From Ascidia mentula (Eukaryota; Chordata; Ascidiacea; Phlebobranchia; Ascidiidae): a DNA stretch of 64,000 nt. The stretch covers positions 13,025,001 to 13,089,000 of the forward strand of contig OX387204.1 of the NCBI GenBank assembly GCA_947561715.1. Direction: 5' to 3'. The translations under genes were made by a program, and so were the position numbers. The notes beneath the pieces are model-generated. The model saw only the letters and a program-made list of their open reading frames with translations. It was not told the origin of the DNA and did not search any database. Below, in pieces: positions 9,893 to 20,609 of this stretch. The first letter of the stretch is position 1. Every line of letters starts with the position of its first letter.

Positions 9893-12429
9893 CTTTAAAA
9901 CATATTTTGAACCATTGTAACATTAAAAAGTTTAGAATATTACAGTACCCTGCCTCGATTAAGGTGACACTTCACTACCCCCTATTACAGTATTGCCTGC
10001 CGGTTCTGAACTGCCCAACATAGGCCTGTTTGTTAATATACATGTTTCAGGGATCTTTAAGTCATATTTCGAGAAAAATAATAAACTTTTACTTCACAAC
10101 ATACTATTTCATCACATTTCCTTTAATATTTAATCAACACCCACCTTTTGAGATACGAAAATATCGACCTTCTTCATGCTTTGACATTAATTTGGCACAA
10201 CGCTACAGCAACGTTTTTGCAAGAATAATTCGAAATTTTATTCAGACAACAGACAGACTAATTTAAGATGCCGACACAGCTCAAGGTAATGAAAAGCTTT
10301 CATGCATTTTTTATGACGTTTAATGCATTGACAATATTACTTTGCGGAGGGCTTTGTCCAGAGCCGCTTACAATGTTTTACTTATTATTGCAAAACATCT
10401 TTGTTTTCCACCTTCACGATTCAGTGTAACTTTCCGTTTTTTTGTTTTGCTGACGCATGTGGTTGCTCATACAAAAATGGAATGCGGGAATGTAATCCTA
10501 CCTTAACTATAAGAGTAGTAGTAAAGTACTGTAGATAGGCCTACATTTGAAAAATACAGGAAGCCATGATACGGCAAGGTTTTTCGCTGACGTATGTTAG
10601 ACTAACAAAAGATATTTGACACAGTGATTGCACAAACGCAGGATATTCTATGTTTGCTAAGTGTAACTTGGTGCAATAAACATTAAACTTGTGCCATTGA
10701 AAGGATTGCTTCGCAAAAAATACTGTGAAGCAAGGCATGAAGTAATTTGATTATTAGAAGATTGTTGTCCTGCCTTCAAAATTTTTAACATGAAAGCCTT
10801 GTTCAACTCGGTCTTCAGGCTAGGCCTATTTCTTTTTCCGCAAGTCTGGCAACGTTTTAATTGGGCCTGATCACGATAAAATCTATGGAATATTTGGGCA
10901 TATTTTGATTCAATGCAACACGAAGAAAAACAACCATTAAAAAGTGCAACATTCTTCCGCCAGTGAATGAGACGGATAGTTTTTTTTTATTAAAGTTTTA
11001 TTCTGAAGCTTGGCTAATAAGTCTTTGTCACACACTTTAAAACAAGAATGTGGTAATTAGTGAAATTCATTTAACTAAATGGTACGTTTCAATATAACAG
11101 AAGGTTAACTGCTTACAAATCATACTTATTATTAGCGATGGGCGATAATAAACTATAATATTTACTTTTTTGTTGCAATAGAAGTCCACTCTAAAAAAGA
11201 CTGATATACATCTCAATGCAAACACTTTTGATTGACAGAAACAACTCGTTAAAACGTCATACATAAGTTTTGCAAACATTTTATTGGCAAGCGCTCTATG
11301 GTGATTGTTCTTTAACATTCACGGTATGAAGTGTTTATTTACACAACAATTGTTCAAGAGTGGTGTGTACATTCAAGGCAAGGGTTATTGGACATTCGTT
11401 TATAACTGGGCGAAAAATGAATTGCGTGGAGTGTGTTAATTTACCTTCTTAAAAAGGAATCAATTGCGAGTTAGAAGAAAACACTTCATGCGTTAAAAGG
11501 TGTTTTCTGGCTAAACCAAACGGCTCCAAAACAATGCAACATTCATTTGTTGGATATCAGGTAAAAACAGTGCACAAAAATGGAATAGCAGTTTTTTTGG
11601 CATTACAGATGATATGGTAGTTTTAATAACAGGTAGCTTGCCAATGAGTGGTAAGTGAATCGACCACAATTAAGGTGGTCAAAAAATAGGTAAAATTGTG
11701 TAACATCCATGCATGTGCAGATGGACTACACTGTTAACACTAAGAATGGAATAGAAAGAGTTGTTCACAGTAGCACATATAGAGTTTGCACAAGTACAGA
11801 GTTGGGATCAACAGCAATTGTTTGGAATGTAAAAGCAAATTTACAATTGAGGTTTGTATATTTAATAGTCACTGTTACTTGAATCTTGCTCCCTTTTCAT
11901 CTTTTCCTTTTGCATGTGTTCTAAGTTTCCAATTACAAGTTCACTAAAGACATAAATAAAATACTGAGTTATTTTTTTTTAATATTTCAAATATATGAAA
12001 AATTTGCAAATTGAAAGTTTAAAATCTTATGGTGGTTGTTTTAAAATATGTTTTACAATATGTTGAAACAGGCAGTTCTTCTTTCATGTAAGAAAAGAGA
12101 AAAAGAATGCTTAATAACGGGAGGCAAATGCTTTTATTTAAAAAAAATAAAATGTCTAACATAAAAATAAAGAAATACTTTCATAAATAAAAGTGGTAAT
12201 TGATTTTTCGCCCATGATTGCAGGATATATTCTCTTAATGTTAGCCACAAAATACAATTAGTTATGAAACCATTACACATCAAAAAAATTACCAAGAAAT
12301 TACCAAGCTACACCTTACCTTATTACGAAAAGGCAAGAATTGCCATTGTAATACTGAAAGAAATGCACATGCAATGTTAGTGAAAAAACAAACATTTTGA
12401 TTGGTTGTAAATTATTACAATTATAAAAT
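9893..12429. other. Gene-free interval
   Basis: AT-rich DNA between the start of the coiled-coil gene and the 3' end of the LRRC74-like gene. A short plus-strand open stretch at about 11721-11873, preceded by GTGCAG, could be an exon, but it has no partner or recognisable product. TTTATT on the plus strand near 12133 could be the polyadenylation signal of the LRRC74-like gene. I see nothing else. Confidence 0.45.
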
Positions 12430-15400
12430 TCAATTAAACAAATTTTGGTGAGATTGTAGTGTGTTATTTTGATTTCTGCTTGGATTCAATTTCCAATCCA
12501 AACGGAAGTGTCCTAATTTACCAAACTTAGGAACAAAAATATTAAAACAACTGTTAGTAAATAATTGTTCATACAAACGTACTAACAAAATCAAACACAG
12601 GCACAACAAAAAATAACCAGTGCAGATGTCAACAATCACATTTATGAATGCAAGTGATTACATTGAAATCTACCTGTAGTTTATTTCACCATCACCATCT
12701 TTATCAAGTTGATCCAAAAGTTGATTCATTTCATCAGTAGTGAGAAGAATACCAGCATTCTGTGGCAATATTATTTTTACACCAGATTAATTCAGTTAAT
12801 GGAAGACAACTTAAATTTTTAGACAATTTCATTTGACCTCAAAGAGATTATTTTTTTGTATTCAGTATTTTTTTGTGTTAAGCATTCTTAGCATTTCATA
12901 AGCATTCATATTTATTTTAAACTATTCACATGTCTGACAACTTCTTCGAATTCTTTTTTGGTAAGTTCCAACAACACAAAATAGGCCAAACTACCAAAAA
13001 TCTTGCTTTATGTAAAAGTGCTAATTTAATGTACATAAGTCCTAAATTAATATATGTAAGTCATAATTTAAAACAGTCAGGTACTTTGTTTAAAATACTA
13101 ATTTAAAAAAGGTTGTAATATTTTTTAGCATAAAACGGCAAACCACAAGCAAAAATATTGGATCCAATTATGTCTAGAAATTGTGCAGCCCAAACACAAC
13201 AAGTACATTTCATATAAACACTGAAGTGCAGTTCATTGACCCCCCTAACTAAAATGCGTTACCTCAATTCCAGTTTGAAATTCTTCTCTGGTAACAGACA
13301 TGCTGTTATCTTCATCAAACTGGTTAAAGAAATCCACCAAACGAAGATTGTTATCTTCAATGTATTGACGCAACTTTGTCATAGGATCAGCCTTAATGAA
13401 AAACAGCTTTGTTTTGGACACAGCAACTTTTATTGAAACATTACACCTGACAAAGTGAATATAACCTTGTAAATCATTGTGCAGTTTGTTTTTGCAAAAA
13501 AAATCTGTCTTGTGTTTGTACCCTAAAATACTTCAATAGAATATGTTTCTGATATGGATATTGAAACATGCTGTTAAGGAAATGTTCAACTTGAACTGTA
13601 GAGTCGGGTTATCACTTATCACAATTATGTAACTTTTATGTGGCCATTGTAAAGACGTTTTTTGGGCAATACAAGTACAGTTTGTGGGATTTTATTCCAA
13701 CCCTGAAGAACATCATTTCCTAATTGCAATTGCTCACATACCCTTGGTTTCGGTTTCACTTTTTCAGTTTCAGCTCCACCATGAATTATTGTTAATTGGG
13801 GTCTGGTCTCTTTGACTTCCTTCTCCAGCTCAACGTAGTCCTTGTTAACCTGGAAGAGTTTTAGGATTTTAGGATACTCATCCAAGTCGTGATAGGATTG
13901 GTTAATGTGAACAAGTACTTACAACAACATCTGAAAAGTCAAGGTGCTCTATCACCGAACCAGAGTTTTGCCTCAAGGCTGTCATGACCCCAAAGGCACC
14001 AGCGCTTTGCATTGGGTTTTTGCCCATTTTCAAAGTTTTTAGTGTGTCATTTGACAGCAATCCTGCATTTAAACAATTATCTTAGTGTTGCAAAGTAAGA
14101 ATTCAGTACCTAGTATTTAAAGCATTTTTGTTGTTGACACTACTGTACACTTTTCACCTTTTTCGTAAACATTAGTACAAACCTTTGGCCAGCAAAACTG
14201 CTCCTTCAGAGGAAATCCTGTTGTTGCTGATGTCCAACTCCTCGAGCACATTGTTATTCCTCAAAGCATCTCCCAAAGCTTTGGCACCTTCTAAACCCAA
14301 ACCATTCCAAGAAAGGTTTACTGCTTTGAGAAATATGTTGGCCTGGGGTGCAAAAAATGTGTGTGTGTACAAAGCATGGGATTGGAGATAAATGGTAATG
14401 TAGTTGATTGATTTTGGGAATTTATTGGGATTGGTCAAGAATTATAAGATAAACCTACACCTATTCCAGCAGCTATTGACTCAGCACCATTCCGCCTGAA
14501 ATGATTCCAGCTTAAATTTAAGTCTTTGATGGAAGTGTTTTCTGATATAGCTGGTCCAAAGAGTAAACCAGCCTTCTGTCCGAAGTTGTTGTTGCTCAAA
14601 TCAAATTGTTCCAACTTCTGGTTTGACTAATCAGAAAAAAACAACATGCATAATGATTCCTGTTGAATAAAAATGTAACTGTGATTACTGTAATGAACTC
14701 AGCAAGTGGAACAGCAGCTATGTCATCGAAGTCATTTCCTGACAATGTTACTCGATTGATTGTATCATTCTCTTGCAATGTTTCGCACAAAGCTTTGGCT
14801 CCAGCACACTGCAAGTGATTGTCCGATAAAATCTAAACGAAAGAGGTGGTTTTAGGCTTCCTGCCTTACATGAAAAGTTTGTAAGCAGCACCCACCAATT
14901 CTGTAATGTAGCAATTTTCAAGCAACATATCCGCTATTGCAATACCACCTTGAGGATTCAACCAGTTGTCCGACAAATCAAGTTTTAATATCTTGGTGTT
15001 TGACTGATAAAGCATTACAATAGATATATAATGAATAAAATTGGTGAATTGTGTGATACCATTTATAAACTTACAACAAGGGACACTGCTATAGCTTTTG
15101 CACCAGCCGGGCCCAATCCATGATGTCGCATAATAAGTTCAGAGTCTTGCATGTGACGCAGAAAATATGAGACAGGAATGACACCATATTGTTTGCAAGC
15201 ATCTCTGTATGTTGTCTTGCCAGTTGTGTCATATTCTTCTTTACTTTCTGCATAATAAATACATGTAAACTGTAAAGTAATTGAATTAATGCACACTCCG
15301 ACACACAAAAAGCACCATACTAATTACCTTCTAGTTCCAAATCAGTGTCATAGCCATCATCACTTCTGTCTTCTTGTATTTCTATTTTTACTCCCTCATC

Positions 15401-15894
15401 TTTACCTGAACCTGACTTAAACATGGAAGACGCCGTATGAGGCCGTGTTAAGTGAGATGAATGTCCACTCCCAAGTCTGCTTATAGTCTGTGTTTCCAGA
15501 AAAGAGTATTGTTGTAACACACATACATGCTGCCAAATCAATGATGGATAAAAAATATTTCATTTAGCCTGTATTAATAGTATATCCTAATAACATTGTC
15601 ATATATTATATTTTTACCATCGTTTGTAGTTGAGTTTTGCTGAATAAAACTTTTATAATGTTACATGTTACCTTTCAATTGACAAACACATTATACATTG
15701 ACCTTCATCTTTACCTTTCTGCTTGGAGAAATGCTCCCTCTGCTCTGTGGCCTGGCTGTTGGTGATGCTCTTGTTTCCATGTCTGCTGGACTTAGATCAT
15801 CTGGAACTTCATTTTCAGTCTGTTGTGTTTCATCAGCCTGTTCACCACCCTCCTCTGTCACTTCATTGGCACCTTCCTCAGATGGCTCAGGCAT
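12430..15894 (-). CDS. LRRC74-like leucine-rich-repeat protein with EF-hands
   Basis: Twelve phase-consistent exons give about 558 residues: 15715-15894 (ATG 15894), 15328-15487, 15075-15247, 14896-15003, 14689-14832, 14459-14626, 14183-14342, 13923-14062, 13742-13849, 13263-13391, 12674-12759, 12430-12550. The first 100 residues are acidic and Ser/Pro-rich. A conserved block follows (YGVIPVSYFLRHM, HHGLGPAGAKAIA), then ribonuclease-inhibitor-type LRRs with LDLSDN, LNLSWN and LDISNN cores. The C-terminus has an EF-hand-like loop (DEDNSMSVTREEF) and a canonical one (DKDGDGEINY). This order is that of the LRRC74 family, known in vertebrates and linked to testis and cilia. The EF-hand pair suggests calcium sensing. 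The final exon is the least certain, because the usual post-EF-hand sequence is not recognisable there. Confidence 0.8.
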
Positions 15895-16713
15895 ATTGTA
15901 CAACTTACAGTTTGACAATGCTGGCTTTGATCAATAGCCTATATACAATAGGCAGGTTCTCCCTGTACCGCCTCTCTACAAAAACATAATATCGATGTAG
16001 CATACACAATCACAGTGTTATAGTTATAATATAGTCATTGAATACATAATTGATTTTGTTGACATAAACATGCAATCATTTAAACGCGTAATTGCAAAAA
16101 AATACAGCAATTGTTTCCCTAGAAACCTCTAAGTACTTTAACCGATCCCGTGCAGTACAATGATTGTTGATTTCTACTCACTTGTTCTTGTTGGTGGAGA
16201 AAAGGTTTTTAGTTATGATTTTGCCAAAACATGTTTCCCCACCTATTCCTTAATCAATATTTTTGCCTGTAAAAATAGCACCGCAGATAAAAAAAAACAT
16301 GTGAAATTAAAAAAAAAACACATACATGGATTTCGACAAGTCTTCGGGTAAAACAAAGTCCAATAAAAATAAATCCAATATGGATATATATTGAGGTTGG
16401 CATACGTCTGTTTTTTCTGACATGTTTGGAATTATATTGTTTAAATTACGAAAGAGATGGCAAAAAGTATTAATATCAGATATTTTGAATAATTTACATC
16501 TTTATGTTATATATCAATAATTGCCGATAGTGACGATGAGGTTATAATCCGCAGTTTGCGGAAATCCATACGTTTGTGCAATTGCAATTGAAATGGCCTA
16601 TCCGTTGAAGCCTAGTACGGTTAAAAACAGAACATTTTTTTAAACCCACTCTGTTATTGGTTGCTAGCCAATATACCAATAGGACAATTTAAACTAGTAA
16701 CATTTTGCAGTCA
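15895..16713. promoter_or_regulatory. Divergent intergenic region with CCAAT boxes
   Basis: The LRRC74-like gene (-) and the small membrane-protein frame at 16714 (+) diverge here. ATTGG and CCAAT occur as an inverted pair around 16656-16672 (ATTGGTTGCTAGCCAAT), with another CCAAT at about 16676-16680. These look like promoter-proximal CCAAT boxes just upstream of the plus-strand frame. No other feature is visible. Confidence 0.4.
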
Positions 16714-17094
16714 ATGTCAGTTTTTCTCTTTTGTGTAGTGGGCCAACAATCACCCATGCTTGTGTTAAATCAAGACAATTTTCAAATATATTTATTACAT
16801 TTGGTTGCGATTGCCCAAATTTTTGTCTTAATTGGGTTAATAGTAAATCAAATCATGTTTATTTTGCAAAAAAAAGCAACTACGCAAAGAACAATATATG
16901 AGGAAATGAAATGGCATGGGCACCGATAAAACCATAAAGATTATCGAGTCAGGCGCCCATGTAAAGGTGATTTCATCACGGAGAATCACCGTCTGTCGTT
17001 GGATCACAGCCAGTCGCACTGGGAGGTGATGGGTTGCGACAAGCTGCATGTGACGAAAGGTGGCCACCCGTACTATAGGATAAATCTATACTGA
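16714..17094 (+). pseudogene. Small membrane-protein frame with one in-frame stop (unrecognised)
   Basis: From ATG 16714 a frame runs 71 codons to TAA at 16927-16929, then continues in the same frame for 54 more codons to TGA at 17092-17094. The first half has a 25-residue hydrophobic segment (around IYLLHLVAIAQIFVLIGLIV). The second half has markedly GC-rich third positions and a compact Cys-containing sequence ending KGGHPYYRINLY, so it too looks like real coding. No GT donor lies near the stop to splice it out. It may be a recently broken gene, a stop-readthrough gene, or a sequencing error. I recognise no family. Confidence 0.4.
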
Positions 17095-17653
17095 CACCGA
17101 TTCGCCAATTCAATACGAAGATAAATTTCTTCACAATTTCGGTTCAATAACCAAAACACTATTTACATCGACAGATGCTATTCGAAAAGGCTTTTGTGCT
17201 GGTCATCGTTGGAAAACGAAACGTCATTTTGTTGCTTTGATGTAGCTCATTTTCCATCTATGTAATGGACACAATATTTTACGCGAAATTTCAACAGTGG
17301 TTCTGTCTCGGATTTTTTTTTACAGTGCGTAGCATATACTTTTAGTATCATCTCTGGGTGTTTCATAACATTTCATATGTGGTCCGATATCATGACATAC
17401 TCTTTACACAATATTCGATAAGATGAAACAATTGATAAATTTCACACTATGACTCATTTTTGCCCAAAGGCACGATTGCTTTCCAAACATACATGCGCAG
17501 CTAAAGGCCAATCAAGATTTTAAGAGAAACAGGTGCTATAGCAGAATATTGCACTGACATAATACGCCTGAAGCCAAAAAGAACTGCAGTTTCATCAATC
17601 AAACGACCGTTACTTTATATTATCTTCAAGTGTTCGTAGACGTTGCATGTATA
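17095..17653. other. Gene-free interval upstream of LDLa gene
   Basis: This is the 3' flank of the 16.7-kb frame and the presumed promoter of the LDLa gene. No clear TATA box or repeat was recognised. Confidence 0.4.
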
Positions 17654-19404
17654 ATGTTGTTGCGATTATTTTGCAAGGTTGGATTAGTTCTTGGTTTCTT
17701 GTTGATTTTTGTCGACAGCAGAAAAGGTACGTAAATTATGCAGAAGTTAATGATAATAATAATAATGATAATAATAATTTAGAGCTTATCGTATATAGCC
17801 TACAGCAGATATTGCCATTTCGTGATGTTTACAACGGTGTAATAATGCAAAAAACTTTAATTGGCTGTTTGGTGATTGCAGTTTCAAGTCGTTTCTGCAA
17901 ACTGCCCAACTTCGGGTGCGCTGAACCAAACAGCTACCGGTGCGGATGTCGACTGACTGGAGAAATATTTGGACGCAAATTAATGGAGGATAAATGTATC
18001 CCGTATTCTTGGGTCTGTGACACTTACAACGATTGTGCTGATGGAAGCGACGAGGTGGCTTGCGAATGCCCTGATGGCCATTTCAAATGTGGTTGCACTA
18101 TGGGAGACAGGCAATGTCCCGATGGTGCTGGGTGCATTCGCGAAAATCTGCTTTGCGACGGCATTGCGCAATGTACAGATAAAAGCGACGAGATTAACTG
18201 CTTTTGCAAGATTGATGAATACGCGTGTGGCTGTGTTGGAAAGAGTTGTACCAATGGGACAGCAATAACTGCCTGCATCGACAGACGTTTAAGGTGCGAT
18301 GGTTGTTCCGACTGCCCCCACGGAGGCGATGAACAACACTGCAAATGTCCATCGAGCGCTATGCATAAGTGCGGATGCCCCAGATGGGACAGACAATGCG
18401 CTGAAGGCAAGGAATGTATTTACCGAAGCTGGATCTGCAACGGCAGAAAAAATTGCAAGGACGGCAGCGACGAAATAGGGTGTGGACGGTGTCAAGCCAA
18501 TCAATTTTGCTGCGACCGATTTTGCACAGTTTGTATTGAGAAAGGGGACGTGTGCAACGGTGTTAATGACTGTCCAAACGCTAATGACGAGAAAAATTGC
18601 TGCGGAGAAACTCGTTTGTCATGCCCAAACAGAAGCGCCGAAGGGGCTAATTTAAAACATAAGATTGTGACAAACGTAGCTAGGTGCGACGGTCACAATG
18701 ACTGCGGAAACTGGGGCGATGAAATGAACTGCAATTATGATGACATGTACCAGTGCCAATGCAGCAAAGGGGATACAATTACCTGTACTGAGGAAGCGGC
18801 GGTACCATTAGATTTTAGGTGTGATGGTATCGCTGACTGTCAAGACGACCACTCCGATGAAAACTGCACATGTGATGCCTCGCAATATAAATGCGAGTCT
18901 ACAGGTGTTTGTATATCAGCTGACAGCGTGTGTGATGGCTACAAAGACTGTGTCGATTGGTCTGATGAGGTTGGCTGTGGTGGCTGCCTCGACAAACACA
19001 AGTTTCAGTGCGCTTGTTTGTCCAATGACCCGATTACTTGCAAAGACGTCGCCTGTATTTCCACTCGTAAAGTGTGCGACGGTGTGAACGACTGTGGTGA
19101 TTGGAGCGACGAAACCGGCTGTTCTTGTCCAAACGCTAAACCAGTAACTTGCAGTTGTTACACATCCGCTAAAATATCCTGTTCCAGAAGAGTAGGTTGC
19201 TTGGTTGCAAGCAGTCGTTGTGATGGCAAGAATCAATGCGGAGACTGGAGTGACGAAATGGGGTGCGACTGTCGTAGGGATGAGATACGTTGTGGTTGCA
19301 TCCACACGGCGCTTTGCGACGGCACAGGAAGATGCATCAAAAGAAAGCGCTTACAAGATGGTCGAGTTGATTGTCCCGAAGGAGATGATGAAATTGTATT
19401 TTAA
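17654..19404 (+). CDS. Secreted protein of 11 LDL-receptor class A modules
   Basis: Exon 1 (17654-17726) encodes a clean signal peptide (MLLRLFCKVGLVLGFLLIFVDS). This start is preferred over an overlapping frame from 17647 that lacks one. Exon 2 (17882-19404) encodes everything else, joined in phase 1 across an intron with an AAT/GAT microsatellite. The mature chain of about 510 residues is eleven LDLa modules with the calcium cage CDG...D/N-C...SDE in nearly all. Modules 2, 4, 9 and 10 have eight cysteines instead of six, with an added C-x-C next to the second cysteine and another Cys before the third. The last module (..CPEGDDEIVF stop) lacks its closing Cys. There is no transmembrane segment, EGF module or protease domain. 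LDLa modules bind ligands in calcium; the partner here is unknown. Confidence 0.8.
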
Positions 19405-20609
19405 GCCATATATTATCGCTGAGCTTTTAGCAACTAATGACGATGTACAAATTGACGCTGGGCTGTAAAAAACTGTTGTACTGAATACTACAGCTAGTGT
19501 ATCAGTTGCATGATATCGTACCTAGTGCTTCTCAGTTTAAACGAGTTTGTTTTCGCTTTTGTCAAGGTTTGCAGGCTTCGTATCAAAGGCTTTACTGCCT
19601 AGCTGGATCGCGGCCACTTTTCCAGACATGTCGGAGCGAGATCTAAAGATCCCGGTGAGGTTTGAACTTATTGCCCTGGGATCACCAAGGTCGACGATTT
19701 ACCAATTGAGCTACGGGAGCTAAACGGGGTATATGGCAGTGGCCAAGATACACTGGTGCGCAAGCACAACTTGCCGGGAAACCTTCACGCCCAGGGTCTT
19801 TAGTTCAAACCTCATCAGGAGCATGATTTTTTAGATTTTGCTCCGATATGTTGGGAAAAAGTGGCTGATCCAGCTACACTGCTTTGCAGGGGCTGCGAAA
19901 CCGATAAATCTTTTGATATCGATACGATAACCGTGATCGCCAAAAACACCTGCGCAGTAGGGCAATCCTGCCAGTCACGCGGTTGCACGAAACATTTACG
20001 TGCTTCTGTCGAGTTTGATTTTAAGGAAGTTACGTGGACCGTCGCGCGGTGGCGCTAGCAAAATGCAAATATCGTATGTGTACAAAAAAGACACGAATAT
20101 TTGAGATTTTCACCAAATGGTTATCGAGTTAAATCTCCTGAACGCCTAAAATTAAAGCTGTAAAACAACAAAACTGTTGCTAAAAGTATCTTTTAAAGCA
20201 ATTCGATACATAAAGCGTAAAATGTTACGCGGGCATCAACGTATTCCAAAAATCAGTAAAAAAACGCGAAAAACTGTAAACCAGGACTTCCCAAACGTTT
20301 TCGTTTCCGACACGACTGAAAAATTTTCAGGGGGCGTATGCCATATCCAAATGTTTAACCATGCGTGACATTGACTTTTTGCGACCTAAACAATTCGGTG
20401 TGCGACCCCCAATTTAGGAAGCACCGATCCAAACAACTGCAAGGTCTCTGATATTTATACCAATTAAGCTACAGAGTAACGTCGCAATGCAAATAAAGGT
20501 AACAATCTCTGGAAGACAACAGTTACACCTTTTGATTTTTCGAAACAACGAATAAAACCAAGTCGTTTTAATAGTACTCAAGGTAATGATAAAATTGGCT
20601 CAAATTGCT
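19405..20609. other. Gene-free interval
   Basis: It contains the palindromic tRNA-like repeat at 19601-19872. A further tRNA-like stretch near 20430-20480 resembles its A-box region. No coding exon is supported. Confidence 0.5.
19601..19872. repeat. Palindromic tRNA-derived SINE-like element
   Basis: On the minus strand there is a tRNA-like A box (TAGCTCAATTGGTAAAT) and B box (AGTTCAAACC). The arms 19601-19690 and 19790-19872 are inverted, diverged copies of one sequence: both read AGCTGGATC, a CCACTTTT stretch, TCGGAGC, then GAGGTTTGAACT. A related single unit lies at about 50915-51100, which also shares ACTGGTGCGCAA. Confidence 0.65.

Noticed and set aside
11721..11873. Short plus-strand open stretch preceded by GTGCAG
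   Set aside because: It could be an exon, but no partner exons, start or recognisable product support it.
12912..12968. Minus-strand stretch coding ELTKKEFEEVVRHVNSLK then stop, with AATAAA overlapping the stop, as an alternative end for the LRRC74-like gene
   Set aside because: It looks EF-hand-like, but the only acceptor upstream (TTGGTAG) joins it out of frame with the preceding exon, while the exon at 12674-12759 joins in frame and continues the EF-hand pair.
17647..17881. Unspliced reading of the LDLa gene from 17647
   Set aside because: It would put Asn/Asp microsatellite sequence at the N-terminus; splicing 17726 to 17882 from ATG 17654 gives a signal peptide joined directly to the first LDLa module.
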